From the NCBI GenBank assembly GCA_003255025.1, contig QANY01003900.1, forward strand, positions 1,904,690-1,968,689: a stretch of 64,000 nt of DNA, in the 5' to 3' direction. This DNA is from Datisca glomerata. Lineage: Eukaryota; Streptophyta; Magnoliopsida; Cucurbitales; Datiscaceae. Positions 11,324-23,209 of the stretch are shown here, piece after piece (position 1 is the first letter of the stretch; each line of letters starts with the position of its first letter). The notes under the pieces are model-generated. The model saw only the letters and a program-made list of their open reading frames with translations. It was not told the origin of the DNA and made no database searches. The translations under genes and the position numbers were made by a program.

Positions 11324-11640
11324 TGTGTTCATGCCAAAATTCTAATGATTCTACCCAATGCCTTTGGAATTTCATTTTTATGGGCCTATGTTCTCATCTA
11401 TTTCATGTCATCCACTTGAATGAAAATCTAAAACCTTGTTTCGTTTCCTTTTGCTAATGATAAATATAATTCAAGTTCTTTTTGTTCTTCTTTTTATGTC
11501 TACTTTTTTCATTTCTGAAATGTTGTTCATACTCATGCATTGTTTTTTTTCTCGCCTTCTTTTCATCCAATAATCTGATTCAAGTTCGAGAATGGTGATT
11601 TTTAAAATAAGAGCATAAGCAATAATTTTGACAATCTCAT
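11324..11640 (+). other. Non-coding gap between protease and RT; possible Ogre intron
   Basis: All frames are closed here and the sequence is T-rich, in contrast to both flanks. Known Ogre elements have an intron between the protease and RT parts that is spliced in some transcripts. A donor-like GTAATG lies at 11,322, and T-rich tracts with AG acceptors occur at 11,540-11,600. The exact splice sites are inference and undecided. Confidence 0.4.
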
Positions 11641-13150
11641 TCTTAGCGTAGAGTCAGATGAAAGTGACGAGGATAATTTTGAACCATCTCCGGAAAAGTT
11701 AAGAATGTTAGAAGAGGATGAAAAAATAACTCAACCATAGCAAGAGTTAACGGAGGTGATAAATTTGGGATTGGAGGGAGAGACGAAAGGGGTCTAAATC
11801 GGCATTTTTATGACAAGCCAAAGCCGCTGAGAATTTATTGACTTACTCAAAGAGTATATTGATGTCTTTGCATGGCCTTACCAAGATATGCCTGGTCTAG
11901 ACACCGATATTGTGGTTCATCATTTACCATTTATGCCCGAAATTAAACTAGTGTGACAAAAGTTACAGAAAATGAAACCACACATGCCGGTACAGATCAA
12001 AGAAGAAGTTAAGAACCAAGAAGATGTGTATTTTCTAGAAGTAGCAAAATACCCTGAATGGGTTGCTAACATAGTCCCAGTGCTGAAGAAAAATGGGAAA
12101 GTAAAGGCGCGCGTCGACTGTAGAGACTTAAATCGGGCAAGCCCCAAGGATAATTTTTCATTATCCCATATCGATGTCTTAGTAGATAACACTGGAGGAC
12201 ATTCAACCTTCCCTTTCATGGATGGTTTTTCGGAGTATAACCAAATCAAAATGGTTCCTAAAAACCGTGAAAAGACGACTTTTATAACTTTGTGAGGTAC
12301 ATTTTGTTATAAGGTTATGCCATTTGGTCTGAAGAATGCAAGAGCGACTTACCAGAGGGCAATGGTAACACTGTTTGATGATATGATGCATAAAGAAATC
12401 GAAGTGTACGTTGATGATATGATTGACAAATCTCGTCAAGGGGAAGATCATACGGTCACTCTGCAAAAACTATTTGGACGATTGAGAATCCCAGTTAAAG
12501 CTTAACCCGACAAAGTGTATATTCACAGCTTCTCCAGGGAAACTACTTGGTTTTGTTGTGAGGAAGGAAGGAATAAAAATTGACCCTGACAAGGTTCGAG
12601 CCATCATTGATATGTCGTCACCTTAAACTCAAAAGGAAGTTAGAGGTTTCTTGGGGAGATTAAATTACATAGCCCGATTCATCTCACAGCTAACTGCAAC
12701 TTGTGAATCTATCTTTAAACTTCTCCGTAAAAGTGATACAGAATGATGGAATGTTGTCAAATTGCTTTTGAGAAGATCAAGTAATACTTGCAAAATCCGC
12801 CTATACTTGTACCTCTAACTCTAGGACGTCCACTCATTTTGTATCTTACAGTGACAGGAAAATCCATGGGTTGTGTACTTGGTCAACATGATGCCTCTGG
12901 AAGGAAAGAACAAGCAATATATTATTTAAGCAAAATGATCAGAAATTATGAGGCTAATTATTGGATGTTGGAGAAAACGTGTTGTGCATTAGCCTGGGTT
13001 GCTCACCGGTTTAGACAGTACATGTTATACCACACCTCTTGGTTAATTTCAAATATGGATCCAATCAAATATATCTTTGTAAATCCATCACTTTATGGGC
13101 GAATCGCTAAATGGCTAATATCAGTCATATTAAAAAATGAAGGAGAATCT
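11641..13150 (+). pseudogene. Ogre reverse transcriptase and first RNase H, degraded
   Basis: RT copies element RNA into DNA. Visible blocks are FAWPYQDMPGLDTDIVVHHL (about 11,868-11,930), CRDLNRASPKDNF (about 12,118), MPFGLKNARATYQRAM (12,317 on), and the catalytic YVDDMI at 12,407-12,418, intact. After a shift, GKLLGFVVRKEGIKIDPDKV and RGFLGRLNYIARF follow, then the first RNase H at 12,788-13,180 (LYLTVTGKSMGCVLGQHD, EKTCCALAWVAHRFRQYM). At least four stops or shifts (near 11,955, 12,293, 12,505 and 12,780) disrupt it. Confidence 0.85.
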
Positions 13151-13770
13151 ATGGATCCAGAATTGTGGACAATGTTGTAGGACATGAAATTGGGGCAATC
13201 CTCATATCTCCCGAGGGAAAGTTATTCCCATTCACGGAAAAACTATGCTTTGACTGCACAAACAATGCGACAGAATATGAGGCATGTTCCATGGGAATTC
13301 AAGCAGCTTATGATATAAAGTTAAGGAAGCTTCGAGTGTACGGAGATTTGTTATTGGTGATACGACAACTAAACGGGGAATGGGAAGCTAGAGACTCCAA
13401 GCTGGTACCTTACAACAAACATCTAACTAAGCTAAGCCAAACTTTTGAAGTGATCTCATTTGACTATATACCCAGAGAGAATAATCATATTGCAGATGCA
13501 TTGACAACTCTTGCATCCATGTTCACTGCAGACTTTAAGAAAGAAGTGCAACTCATAAAAATTGAGAAGCGAGATTTTCCTGCTCACTATATGAGTATTG
13601 AAGAAGAGCCAGGCACAAGACCATGGTATTACGACATCAAGCAGTATATAAAGAATGGAGAATGTCCATCCAAAGCTTCTGAAAATTATAAACGCACTAT
13701 TAGAAGATTGTCCATGAGTTTCTTCTTGAATGGTGAAATACTCAAAGAAACCATGATATGGTGCTCTTAA
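13141..13770 (+). pseudogene. Ogre second RNase H domain
   Basis: A second, archaeal-type RNase H follows the first, which is diagnostic of the Tat lineage. Motifs: GHEIGAILISPEGKLFPFTE, then NNATEYEACSMGIQAA (catalytic Glu), KLRVYGDLLLVIRQLNGEW (the YGD position) and NHIADALTTLASM. It is open for 201 codons. The first catalytic Asp block is shortened (VDNVVGHEIG instead of a DG-A-like start), which suggests a small deletion there. The domain overlaps the end of the previous frame by one shift. Confidence 0.8.
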
Positions 13771-14125
13771 GATGTGTTGATGCAAGGGAAGCGAATCAAA
13801 TCATAGAGGAAGTTCACGAAAGAATTTATGTAGTTCATGCTAATGGACATATGATGGCTAAACAAATCTTGAGATCATGATATTATTGGTTAACTCTAGA
13901 ATCTTACTGCATCAAGTACGTTAAGAAATGTCAAAAATGTCAAATTTATACGGATAAAATTCTCGTACCCACATCCCCTTTACATGTCATGGCCGTGTCT
14001 TATCCGTTCTCTATGTGGGGTATAGACGTCATTGGTCCCATCACACCTAAAGCCTCTAACGGGCATCGTTTCATTTTGGTCTCTATTGATTATTTTACCA
14101 AATTGGTGGAGGCAAGTTTTTATTC
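13771..14125 (+). pseudogene. Ogre integrase, N-terminal part only
   Basis: Integrase inserts the cDNA into host DNA. The zinc-binding HHCC region is seen at about 13,800-13,950 (VHERIYVVHANGHMMAKQI, then CIKYVKKCQKCQ) and the start of the DDE core at 13,989-14,118 (FSMWGIDVIGPITPKASNGH, ILVSIDYFTKLVEA). The sequence then switches without warning into LTR sequence, so the second Asp, the Glu and the C-terminus are gone. One stop lies at about 13,879. The junction is an internal deletion. Confidence 0.8.
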
Positions 14126-15000
14126 GAGTGTAAAATTTTTTTTTTGTATTTTAATTTTTTTTGTTTTTTTGTTGTTTACATTTTTTGTTTTTTTTGTTTG
14201 TTTATTTTTCTATTTTTTTCAGTAGATATTATTGGTTTGTTTTATTTTATTTTATACATATTTTTAGTTATTTTACGTCTTGTTTCATTATTTTCCACCC
14301 TACATATTCTTTTTTAAAATTTATCATTCATGTTTATCATCTCTAACATTCCTTTCCATTATTATTTTTTATATTTATAGTTGTTATCTCTTCTTATATA
14401 TTTATGTATTATTGTCATATGTCACGGTTGTATGTGATTATTACTTTATTCTTTTATCATCAGAATTGACGCTCGTAAATTAAAATCATAACAATTAGAT
14501 TTAAATTTTATAAATTTCTTTATTTAGTTTTCACTAAAAAAATCCGATGACAGACTTTAGAATTTTGGGATACCAAATTCCTCGAACTACCGAGATGAGG
14601 AGTTATTTTTAGGATACCAAGAGTAACTTCAATAATGCTTTTATTAAAAAAATAATTTTTCAATGGTCTTTATACCACCCGTTGAAGGTAAATTATTTGC
14701 TCATTTTTGTGATGTAAAATGTACCAAATGGGACATTCAAAAAATAACATTATTTAAAAAAAATTGGATAGTATTTGATTAAATTTGATAATCATTTTGC
14801 ATATGGGTGGTGTGGGGTGCTAGTACCTTCCCCACACACAAATGATTCCCGAAACAACTTTAAATTTTCGCAGACCAAAATATTTGATTTTAAATTTGGG
14901 TGATCAATCACGCCCTAAAATGATTGGTGGCGACTCCAATTTTTTTTTTTCAAAAAATGATTTTCCAATCGCCGCTCCGCGTCGCATGCACATTGCGACA
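14126..15000 (+). repeat. 3' LTR of Ogre copy A, lacking its first 1.4 kb
   Basis: The sequence is collinear with 3,972-4,797 of the 5' LTR, then carries about 60 further bases that the 5' LTR has lost, ending GTCGCATGCACATTGCGACA at 15,000. The short hydrophobic open frames at 14,100-14,480 are translations of T-rich LTR sequence and are not genes. Confidence 0.85.
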
Positions 15001-15005
15001 TCCAC
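15001..15005. repeat. Target site duplication TCCAC, right copy
   Basis: TCCAC follows the LTR end GCGACA exactly and equals 2,530-2,534. Confidence 0.85.
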
Positions 15006-16420
15006 GTAGGACTTCTCCTTTTCAGCTGTTTTGAGCTTCTTTTTAGCACTGACACTTGACTCTACCTTTGCTGTATATTTCTTCTTTTCAGATGATTTCC
15101 CTTTAGATTTTACAATCTTAGTGGTATCTTCCTTGCTCTCTACGGCTACTTCTCTGGCCTGGGTGTGAGTAACTTTCACTTTCCTTTTTCTTTCTTCTTT
15201 TTAGTAGATTGCTTGGGTGGTGGGGTTGGCAATTCTTCTTCTTGACTTTCCTCTATTTCCTCATCTTGTTGCTCTTCTCCTTATTCCTCCTCACTTACCT
15301 CTTTTTCTTCATCATCATCTTCTTCAGCTTCTTCATCAGCTTCTCTATCCTCACTCTCATCCTCATCCTCCTCATCCTCAACTTCGTCATCCTCTTTATT
15401 GTCAACTTCTTCTTCTTCCATGATTTCATCAACTTCTAGGTCTACACCATCTTGCCTAGTTGTTCCTCTTCAGCTTGTTCTTCCTCAACCTTCTCTTCCT
15501 TCTCAGTCTTTTAAGGATGAAGAATAACCTCACAGAAAGGAGCTAAAGGCCAAGTAGGATTTATGAAATTCTTTTGGAGGCTTTTCTTCAAAGTATGATC
15601 CTTGGCTTGGGCATACTCCCAATATGCTTGATTCTGATGTTCAAGTTCCAATAGTAACTTCCAGGTCCTTTGTTATAAGGCTTCATGCTGAGCAAGCTTC
15701 TCGTTAAGTTTCTCTCATAGTTAATCTATGTTAGTGTTGTCCACTGCCTTTTGCTTAGAGGCTTGCTTGGAAGATGATGACTCCCCAATGTCCTTACCTT
15801 TCTTTATTGTAAATTATCTTACAGAAGTAAGGTTCATGGCTCCATTGTTGATAAGTTTTTCCGCATCAATGACAAAAAGGGACACTATTTAAAAATCATA
15901 TCTTAGTAATTAGACAAGGGAAAAATAAACATCCAATCTTTTTCTCAGCATAGATTCCAATCTCACGAGAAATTATGTGACTAACATTAATTGACTTCCT
16001 ATTCAACAAAGCATGTAAGAGAACTAATCCCTCATGTGTGACAGTCTAAATGTGTGAGGGGGCATTATAGTATTACGAATAAAATGATGCCAAACTTTAG
16101 CCCTAGGCTTTAGAGCTGACCTAAGACATGGTCTTACCCCTTCAGGAAACACACTATGCCACTTAGTTCCTAAAACAATCAACTCTTTCAAAATAGCATT
16201 CAACTTTATCTCGGTGACCTCCTTGGTCAGAACAAAATATTCATCCTCAAAATCAAGTAAATCATTGATAGAATTTATTGCCTTAAGAGTGAATGAAATG
16301 AGAGTACCTCTTACCGTGACAACATTTTGCTCAGGGTTAATCAAGTTTGCGTAGAATTCTCTAACAATAGGGACGATAACGCTCTCGAAATGAACACAAA
16401 ATATTTTTCAGTTCCTCCGC
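15006..16420 (-). pseudogene. Third ORF of the Athila-like element (putative plant transposon protein), degraded
   Basis: Athila-like elements often carry an ORF downstream of integrase; some authors call it env-like, but no function is established. On the minus strand, VREFYANLINPEQNVV and the 106-codon stretch at 16,344-16,024 (ELIVLGTKWH, then ALKPRAKVWHHFIRNTIMPP) match the domain annotated as putative plant transposon protein. Further downstream come WEYAQAKDHTLKKSLQKNFI, a very acidic E/D/K-rich low-complexity part (15,480-15,210), and Lys/Ser-rich sequence to 15,006. Several stops and shifts occur. The frame continues beyond the Ogre insertion at 2,529. I see no clear signal peptide or membrane segment. 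Confidence 0.7.
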
Positions 16421-17710
16421 CTAATGATGGCCTCCATATTTTTAGGAAGCCCGAGGGAGGGGATGAGCTCTATGAAAAATCATTTATCTTCATGAAATTT
16501 CTTAACACAGATTTCTTCCTCTTATCGATTCTCTAATTTTCATCACAAATTTCTTAGTGAAAATAAAATTTTTTGGGTTTCCTTTTGTCTTCATCTTTGT
16601 CTTCTATTTTTTAATGAAATGGAAGAAGTGATTTTGAAGCATGGAGATGAGATCTTAGGGTTTCAAAGAAAATTAGAGGGTTTCGAATAAAAGAGTAAGA
16701 AGAAAGTTTTTGGTCTACAAAGAGGTAGCGTGTTAAGTATGGCTTGGGGCTTTTAAGTTTAAATCATCTACAACCCTTCCCTAGCTTGTCACATGTATGT
16801 TTCCACCGCCGATTCAGCTTAAAATTTTTGAAATAAGGATACTTCCCGAGTGGCATTTCAAATTTTGGCAAAATTCTTGCCATTCGTTATTTAGAGCACG
16901 AATATCACAAGATATTTCAACTGAGCTAGCACTTGCATGTTGTAGCTTTCTTTTTGTGGCACTGTAGTAATAAATTCCCAACATACCCTTTTTGTACAAA
17001 TATTGTCCTTTCAACGGGGTTCACAATTGTACTTTCCTGCAATAACAAATCAAGCAATATTTTTTCTTAGTTAGGATACTAAAATCAAATGAGGATACTT
17101 CTATCAATGAAGAATATTTGTTAATAATGAGGAAAATAAAGATAAAATGTATAAAGTGAGATATTCTAGTCTTATCTAAACATAATCAAATAGAAATGAA
17201 ATTAAAAATAGAATCTCCCTGGTTTGCCTTTTATAAACGCTTAGATTAAAGTCTTTAGCCTGACTTGGACGGTGTAGCGTTGGAGTTTTTGAAGCAAATG
17301 GATCATCGCATGTGAAGTCCACCTTGCGGAAGCCATAGCTTTTGACAAATGGGTTTACCCGTTACGACCCGATTTCAGGCCCAAAAATGTCATTTCAGGC
17401 ACTTTCGGAGGCTCGGAAGCTCTTTTCGTAAGTTTTGGACTTTTTAACAATTCTTCCTTTCTTTTATGTTTACGGTTTTGTGAGACAGTTTTAATACCTT
17501 TTGTTTAGGGTTTTTGACAGTTTTTGGATGATATTATTGGAGCCATTTTCTCTATAATTCCAACTTTTACTATTTCGTGATTTATCAAAATTGTTGCCTA
17601 AATTCTGGTAATCTCAGAATTGAACAAGTTTTATAAAATTGAATTACTGGAAAACGTGCATGATTCAACAGTATTTGATATTGTTAGGTTTTCTTGAGGC
17701 TTCCGCTACA
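16421..17710 (-). other. Athila-like spacer between integrase and third ORF
   Basis: This stretch has no recognisable protein domain on either strand. The minus-strand open frame at 16,814-17,014 matches nothing I know. The position (between integrase and the third ORF, same strand) implies it belongs to the Athila-like element. Confidence 0.45.
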
Positions 17711-18900
17711 TTACTTGAGCTTATTGTTTTTTCATGGGTCTTTGAGTAAGGATGAGGTCTTCATTCTGTCTACCTTATCGGCCCAATATTATTTTATCCT
17801 ATGCCCATTAACCTTGAACTCTCTTCCATTATTTTCATCAAGCTAGTCAACGACTCCATATACATAGACTTTGACCAATTTAAATGGGTCAAACCACCTT
17901 GATTTAACTTTTTAGGAAATAGCTTAAGCCTAGAATTAAATAGTAGGACTTGGACTCCTAGCTCTAGCTCTGGAGCCCCAATTCATTTATCATGCCACTT
18001 TTGGTTTTCTCTTTATAAAGCCTTGCACTCTCATATGAAAATAGCATGAACTCATCCAACTCATTCAACTACAAGGCTCTATTTTCTCCAACGGTTTGCA
18101 AATCTAAGTTCAGCTTCTTAACAGCCCAAAAAGCTTTGTGATGCAACTCCAATGGTAATTGACAAGCTTTACCAAAGGCTAGCCTATATGGAGACATTCC
18201 CAAAGGAGTCTTGAATGTTGTTCTATAGGCCCAAAACGCATCATCAAGCCTGAGAGACTAATATTTCCTGTTGTGGTTGACAACCTTTTCCAATATCCTT
18301 TTAATTCTATGTTTGATAGTTCCACTTGTCCATTGGCCTAGGGATGGTATGTTGTAGCAACCTTGTGCTTCACTCCATATTTGGCTAAAATTCCTTCAAA
18401 AAGTCAATTGCAAAAATATGTTCCTCCATCACTGATAATAGCTTTGGGGGTTCCGAACCTTGTAAAAATATTCTTCTAAATAAATTTGACTACTACTTTT
18501 GCTTCATTTGGTACCAAGCTAGAAGCTTCTACCCACTTACATACATAGTATACTGCCTCAAGGATGTATATATTTCCAAATGAAAGTGGGAATAATCCCA
18601 TGAAATCTATCCCCAACACATCAAAAAGTTTAACCTCCAAAATGTTGTTAAGGGATATCTCTTGCCTCTGTGATATATTTCCTGGCCTCCGACATTTGTC
18701 ACAACATTTTACCACCTAATGAGTATCCTTGAAAATTGAAGGCCAATAACCAGATTGAAACAACTTAGTTGTTGTCCTTAGGCCTAAAAAATGCCCTCTA
18801 TAAGAAGAAGAGTTACATTGTTGCAATATGCTCTAAATTTCATCTTTAGGGACACATCTTCTAAAGATTAGGTCAGATCATTGCTTGTAGAGGTAAGTGT
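17711..18900 (-). pseudogene. Athila-like integrase, degraded
   Basis: Minus-strand blocks: CDKCRRPGNISQRQE (zinc-binding end) and LFDVLGIDFMGLFPLSFGN (first catalytic Asp) within an open 79-codon stretch at 18,715-18,476; then YGVKHKVATTYHP and ANGQVELSNIELK (second Asp/Glu region, about 18,380-18,290); and the C-terminal REFKVNGHRIKYY at about 17,800. Several stops interrupt it. The motifs are those of Athila-group integrases. Confidence 0.8.
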
Positions 18901-20689
18901 CATCTTAGTAGTAAGTCTTGACTTGTTGGGAAAAAATTTCATTTGCTGTGAGTTGAGATCAGGAGGTAGCACTCCATTTGTAAGGTAATTCACAATATTT
19001 GCATACTAAGGAGCTTCCAGTTATAAAATTGCTACGTGTTTCTCATCTGAAATATTTTTTGTAATGGCCAAGTCTGCTGTAGCATCTTTCCCAGTCTCCA
19101 ATCTGGACAAATAGTTTGGTACTTGGCTCTTTGTCCTTGATTTCAAGGTCAAATTCTTGGAGCAATAAGATCTACCTAATTAACCTAGCCTTGCATCCTT
19201 CTTTGAAATCAAGTACTTAATAGCAGAATGGTCAGTATACATAGTAACTTTGGTACCGATAAGATAAGCTATAAATTTATCAAAGGCAAACACAATAGCT
19301 AATAATTCTTTTTCAGTGGTAGTATAATTCAACTGTGCATCTGCAAATGTCTTACTAGCATAGTAAAATTGAACGAAAAATTTTACCTAAGACAACTCCC
19401 ACTGCATAGTCAACGAAAAATTTTACCTAAGACAACTCCCACTGCATAGTCACTAGTATCACACATTAGTTCAAAAGGTAGCTCCTAATGACGTGCTACA
19501 ATGATAGATGCTGAGACTAAAGCCTTTTTCAATTCAATAAAAGCATGTCTACAATCCTCAATAAATTCAATAGTTCTATTGTTTTCAAGTAACATGTACG
19601 AAGGTTTAGATATTTTAAAAAATCTTTGATAGACATTCTACATAATCGGACATTTCCCAAAAAAACTTCTAATGCCTTTTATTGAAGTGGGGGCATCGAT
19701 TTTTTCAATTACTTCTATTTTTCCCTACCTACTTCAATGCCTTTCATATACAATCTATGACCTAGGACAATTTCTTCTTGCACCATAAAGCGACACTTCT
19801 CCCAATTCAAAACCCAATTGGTTTCTTCACATCTCTCTAAGACTCTTTCAATGTTAGACAAATATTATAAATATGATTTACCAAAAAATGAAAAATCTTC
19901 CTTAAAGACCTCTAGTCTTTGTTCCACCATGGTTGTAAAAATGGCAATTATACATATTTGAAATGTTGTTGGGGCATTGCAGAGCCAAATGGCTTTCTCC
20001 TAAAAGAAAAGGTCTCATAAGGTCAAGTGAAAGTCATTTTCTCTTGATCATCTAGTGCTATAGCTACTTGATTATAGCCTTAGTACCTATCCAAGAAACT
20101 GTAATACTCCTTGTCAACAAGTCCATCCAACATTTGGTCAATAAAGGGCAGCGGAAAATGAATTTTCTAGTGATCTTCAATTTCCTATAATTCATGCACA
20201 CCCAAAAATCAGTCATTATCCTTGTTGAAATTAACTCATTGTTTTTGTATAACAGTAACTCCTCATTTCTTAGGCACACATTGAATAGGACTGACCCAAG
20301 CACGGTCTTCAATAAGATAAATGATATCTGCATCCAACCATTTGATACTCTTTAATCACAACCTCATTCATGATAGGGTTCAACCTCCTTTACTGCTCAA
20401 TGGAGCTACCACTTCCCTCTTAAAGTAATATTTTATGCATGCATATAGAAAGACTTATACCTTTTATATCAGTCATCTGCCATCTAATAGCTCTCTTATA
20501 TCTTCCCAATACTTCAAGCAACAGCTTCTCATTTTCATTGCTCAAAGAAGAAGAAATGATAATTGGTAACGTACTATCCTCACCAAGATAAGCATACTTT
20601 AAGTGGGCAGGCAAAGACTTTAGCTCCATCAAACGTAGTGATTCAATGGATGGTAATGATGGCTTAAATTTCCTTTCAGATAGTTGCAA
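18901..20689 (-). pseudogene. Athila-like reverse transcriptase and RNase H, degraded
   Basis: Upstream RT sequence LKSLPAHLKYAYLGEDSTLP is open at 20,689-20,420. RT then continues with CMNYRKLKITRKFIFRCPL (20,333-20,064), EVFKEDFSFFGKSYL (about 19,915, where xxDD has decayed) and CEETNWVLNWEKCRFMVQE (about 19,840). RNase H remnants lie between 19,550 and 19,000. Multiple stops, frameshifts and a 40-bp tandem duplication make it non-functional. Confidence 0.8.
19372..19451. repeat. Tandem duplication of 40 bp in the Athila-like RNase H region
   Basis: Forty bases beginning AACGAAAAATTTTACC and ending CACTGCATAGTC occur twice in direct succession (19,372-19,411 and 19,412-19,451) and appear identical. 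Forty is not a multiple of three, so the duplication shifts the frame. Confidence 0.9.
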
Positions 20690-20901
20690 TGACCCAATTT
20701 TCTTCCCAAACTTTGGAAAATACTATTTATCATCTAGCCACGTGACTTCCACCACTTCTTCATCATTGTTACCTTCTGCCAATTGCCCAAAGGAGATCCC
20801 TAGATGGGGTACCTCGCTACTTCTTATGCACAATTTCTCCATAACTATAATAACCATAATAGATATAGATGCACATTATTTTATCTCTTCATCTAAATAC
20901 T

Positions 20902-21387
20902 TCATTGCATTGAAGACACTGAAGCTAATCTCTTGATCATTTCCCTCATGGTGAGTTCTCCTTTTTGTAAATCTATGACTATCCTGCCAGTGGCCAAAAA
21001 GGGCATTCCCAGAATTATAGGCACTTCCTTATTTTCTTCATAGTCCATAATTATAAAACCTGTTAGGAATATAAACTCGTTTACTTTCACCAATACATCT
21101 TCTATTTTACCTTCTAGATACACATCGTATTTTTCAGCGAGCTGCAAAGTGACAGTTGCTATTCTAGCTTCTCCTATTCCTAACTTCCTGAAAATGGACA
21201 ATGGCATTAGGTTGATATTTGCTCCTAAGTCACATAAAACTCTTCCACAATGGGTCTTTCCAATGAGGATCATGTTGCATTCATGTGTCAAAGCTATAGT
21301 TTTAAATTCTCCTAGCCTTCTCCTTTGGGTTAAAATGTTTTTCATAAACTTAACATAATTTGGCATATGCTGCAAGGCTTCTACCAA
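20902..21387 (-). pseudogene. Athila-like aspartic protease, mostly open
   Basis: This is the best preserved part of the element: 161 open codons. It contains the active-site block VLCDLGANINLMPLSIFRKL (DLGA, the usual DxGA/S form), then VTLQLAEKYDVYLEGKIEDV, and the second conserved block VPIILGMPFLATGR. The protease would release Gag and Pol proteins from the polyprotein. Flanking stops separate it from gag and RT. Confidence 0.85.
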
Positions 21388-21699
21388 AGGTATGTTTATA
21401 TGCAGTTACTTCAGCATGTCCATAAATTTATTGTAATGACCATCTAACTTCTTCTTTTTCAGCCTCTAAAGGAGTAGAAGCAATGGTTTTGCTACTATGT
21501 CTTCCACTAGTTGATCTGCAGGTTTATGTGTTATAGTAAAAGGTTGCTCTACTACAACTCATGGCTGTCTTGTTTCTTTGTCTCTATTTTTGAGTTACAT
21601 CTATGGTCTATCACTTGGTTGTGCTACCACCTTACCACTTCTCAAGTGTATTTCCTTACAGTGTTCCTCTTTCTCTCTTCTAAGATTTTCAATATTACT

Positions 21700-22900
21700 A
21701 GGCAAAGTACCCTAAGGCATTGGCCAATTGTCCTACATGATTTTCCAAGTTCCTGAGAAACATTACCCGACTCTGAATCATTATGGATTGGTTCTATATA
21801 GATGACTCATTATTTTTCAAAATGCTCTCTAATGTGCCAAGTTGCTCTGTTGGTGTTGACTTTTGTGCTTGAGCTTACTGTGTAAAACCATAAGCATAAG
21901 TTGGTTTGCGTTGTGAGTTTGATAGCCCTGCACCTTGATTATTCCAAAAGAAATTTAGGTGTTGCCTTTATCCAAGATTGTAGGTGTTGGAGTAAGGGTG
22001 GTTGTTATAATTTATGTTAAAATTCCCCATATAGTTCACTGAAGCTCTACCCAACTTTCATGCAAATGCTCTTCACCACAATAAACACAAGATAAATCCA
22101 CCACTTGGTTTATAGATTGTCGCATTCCTTGATTATGACTAGGACTTGTTATGGTTGCCATACTCAGAGTTTTGATCATATTGGTTAATGAAGATACCTG
22201 AGCTATTAAAGCTATCATAGCATATAGACCATGCATACCTACAACTTAATCTCTTAATTCTTATTGCCTAGAAGATGTCCATTGGTAGCTGTTGCTTTCT
22301 ATTCTCTCTTAAATTTCATAAGCCTCATTATAAGACTTAGAAAAAATGGCTCCACTTGCTGAAACATCAACCATCAATCTTATAGAAGAGTTCAGCCCAT
22401 TATAAAAGGTTTCCATCTGAATGCAATGTGGAATTCCATGATGTGGACATTTTTTAAAGCAACTGCTTGAATCTTTCTCATGCCTCATACAAAGATTCGT
22501 CCTCTAATTGATGAAAAGAGGTAATCTGATTTCTTAATTTGGCAGTCTTCATAAGTGGGAAATACTCATAAGAAACTACTCAACAAGGTCATTCTAGTTG
22601 CTATTAGAGTCTAGAGGTAAAGAATTTAGCCAAGCTCTAGCTCTGACCCTTAATGAGTAAGGAAATAATCTTATCCATAAGGTGTCTTCTAAAGCTTCAG
22701 GGATTTTGAATGCATCACTGACTTTCATGAAAAGTACTAAGTGCAGGTGAGGATCTTCAGTGGGTAATACATTAAATTCCCCAACAGTTTTTAAAATATG
22801 GAACATGAGAGGCTTCAACTCAATCTGTGGAGGTTGAATCTCTAGCCTTACTATTCTAGGGTTCATTGCTTGGGGTTGAAGAATAGCAAAGTCCCTAATT
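21700..22900 (-). pseudogene. Athila-like gag, degraded
   Basis: The open 90-codon stretch at 22,866-22,594 carries ELKPLMFHILKTVGEF, LPTEDPHLHLVLFMKVSDAF and RARAWLNSLPLDS, the classic capsid block of Athila-group gag. Downstream, at about 22,130-22,040, LSCVYCGEEHLHESW is a CxxC...H knuckle. Stops and shifts lie between (about 22,560-22,240). The region 21,400-21,750 is the gag-protease linker with no clear domain. Confidence 0.8.
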
Positions 22901-23209
22901 TATTCCTCTCTATCATCAGCCACCACTATGACGTTGTTGTAGCTTGGTTGGCATGTTAATGTTGGTTATCATTCAAAACCACTCCTTCTTCATTAGCTAC
23001 CATCTCTCTCACTGCAACCAATCATCTATGCTCTCTTCTCAATTGCCTTAGAGTCCTATCAATTTTTAGGTCAAAATTGAAATGAGGTAATTGCTAATTG
23101 CACGTAAAATGCAATCCAAGTTCCTGTAAAAGAGCAATAGCAACAACTTTAGCACTATGGTTCACTAACTAGATTTAAATTGATCTAAATAATTAAGTTT
23201 CTCACTCAC
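22901..23209 (-). other. Leader between PBS and gag of the Athila-like element
   Basis: This is untranslated leader sequence on the minus strand. No gene or other signal is seen. Confidence 0.5.

Larger units (their letters stand above)
2535..15000 (+). mobile_element. Ogre/Tat-type Ty3/gypsy retrotransposon (copy A), 12.5 kb
   Basis: The element starts TGTAGATACC and ends GCGACA, and is flanked by a perfect TCCAC duplication (2,530-2,534 and 15,001-15,005). Contents in order are: long 5' LTR, leader, ORF1 upstream of gag with a coiled coil, gag with two knuckle-like blocks, protease, G-patch-like segment, RT, a first and a second RNase H, and a truncated integrase followed by a partial 3' LTR. 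An ORF before gag and two RNase H domains are hallmarks of the Tat lineage (Ogre group). Many frameshifts and stops show it is dead. An internal deletion removed the integrase end, the 3' UTR and the first part of the 3' LTR. Confidence 0.9.

Noticed and set aside
14100..14480. Hydrophobic open frames that look like small membrane proteins
   Set aside because: They are translations of the T-rich LTR of Ogre A, and the homologous 5' LTR does not keep them open.
15200..15440. Two overlapping plus-strand frames rich in Leu/Phe/His
   Set aside because: They are the antisense of the acidic E/D/K-rich low-complexity part of the Athila-like third ORF.
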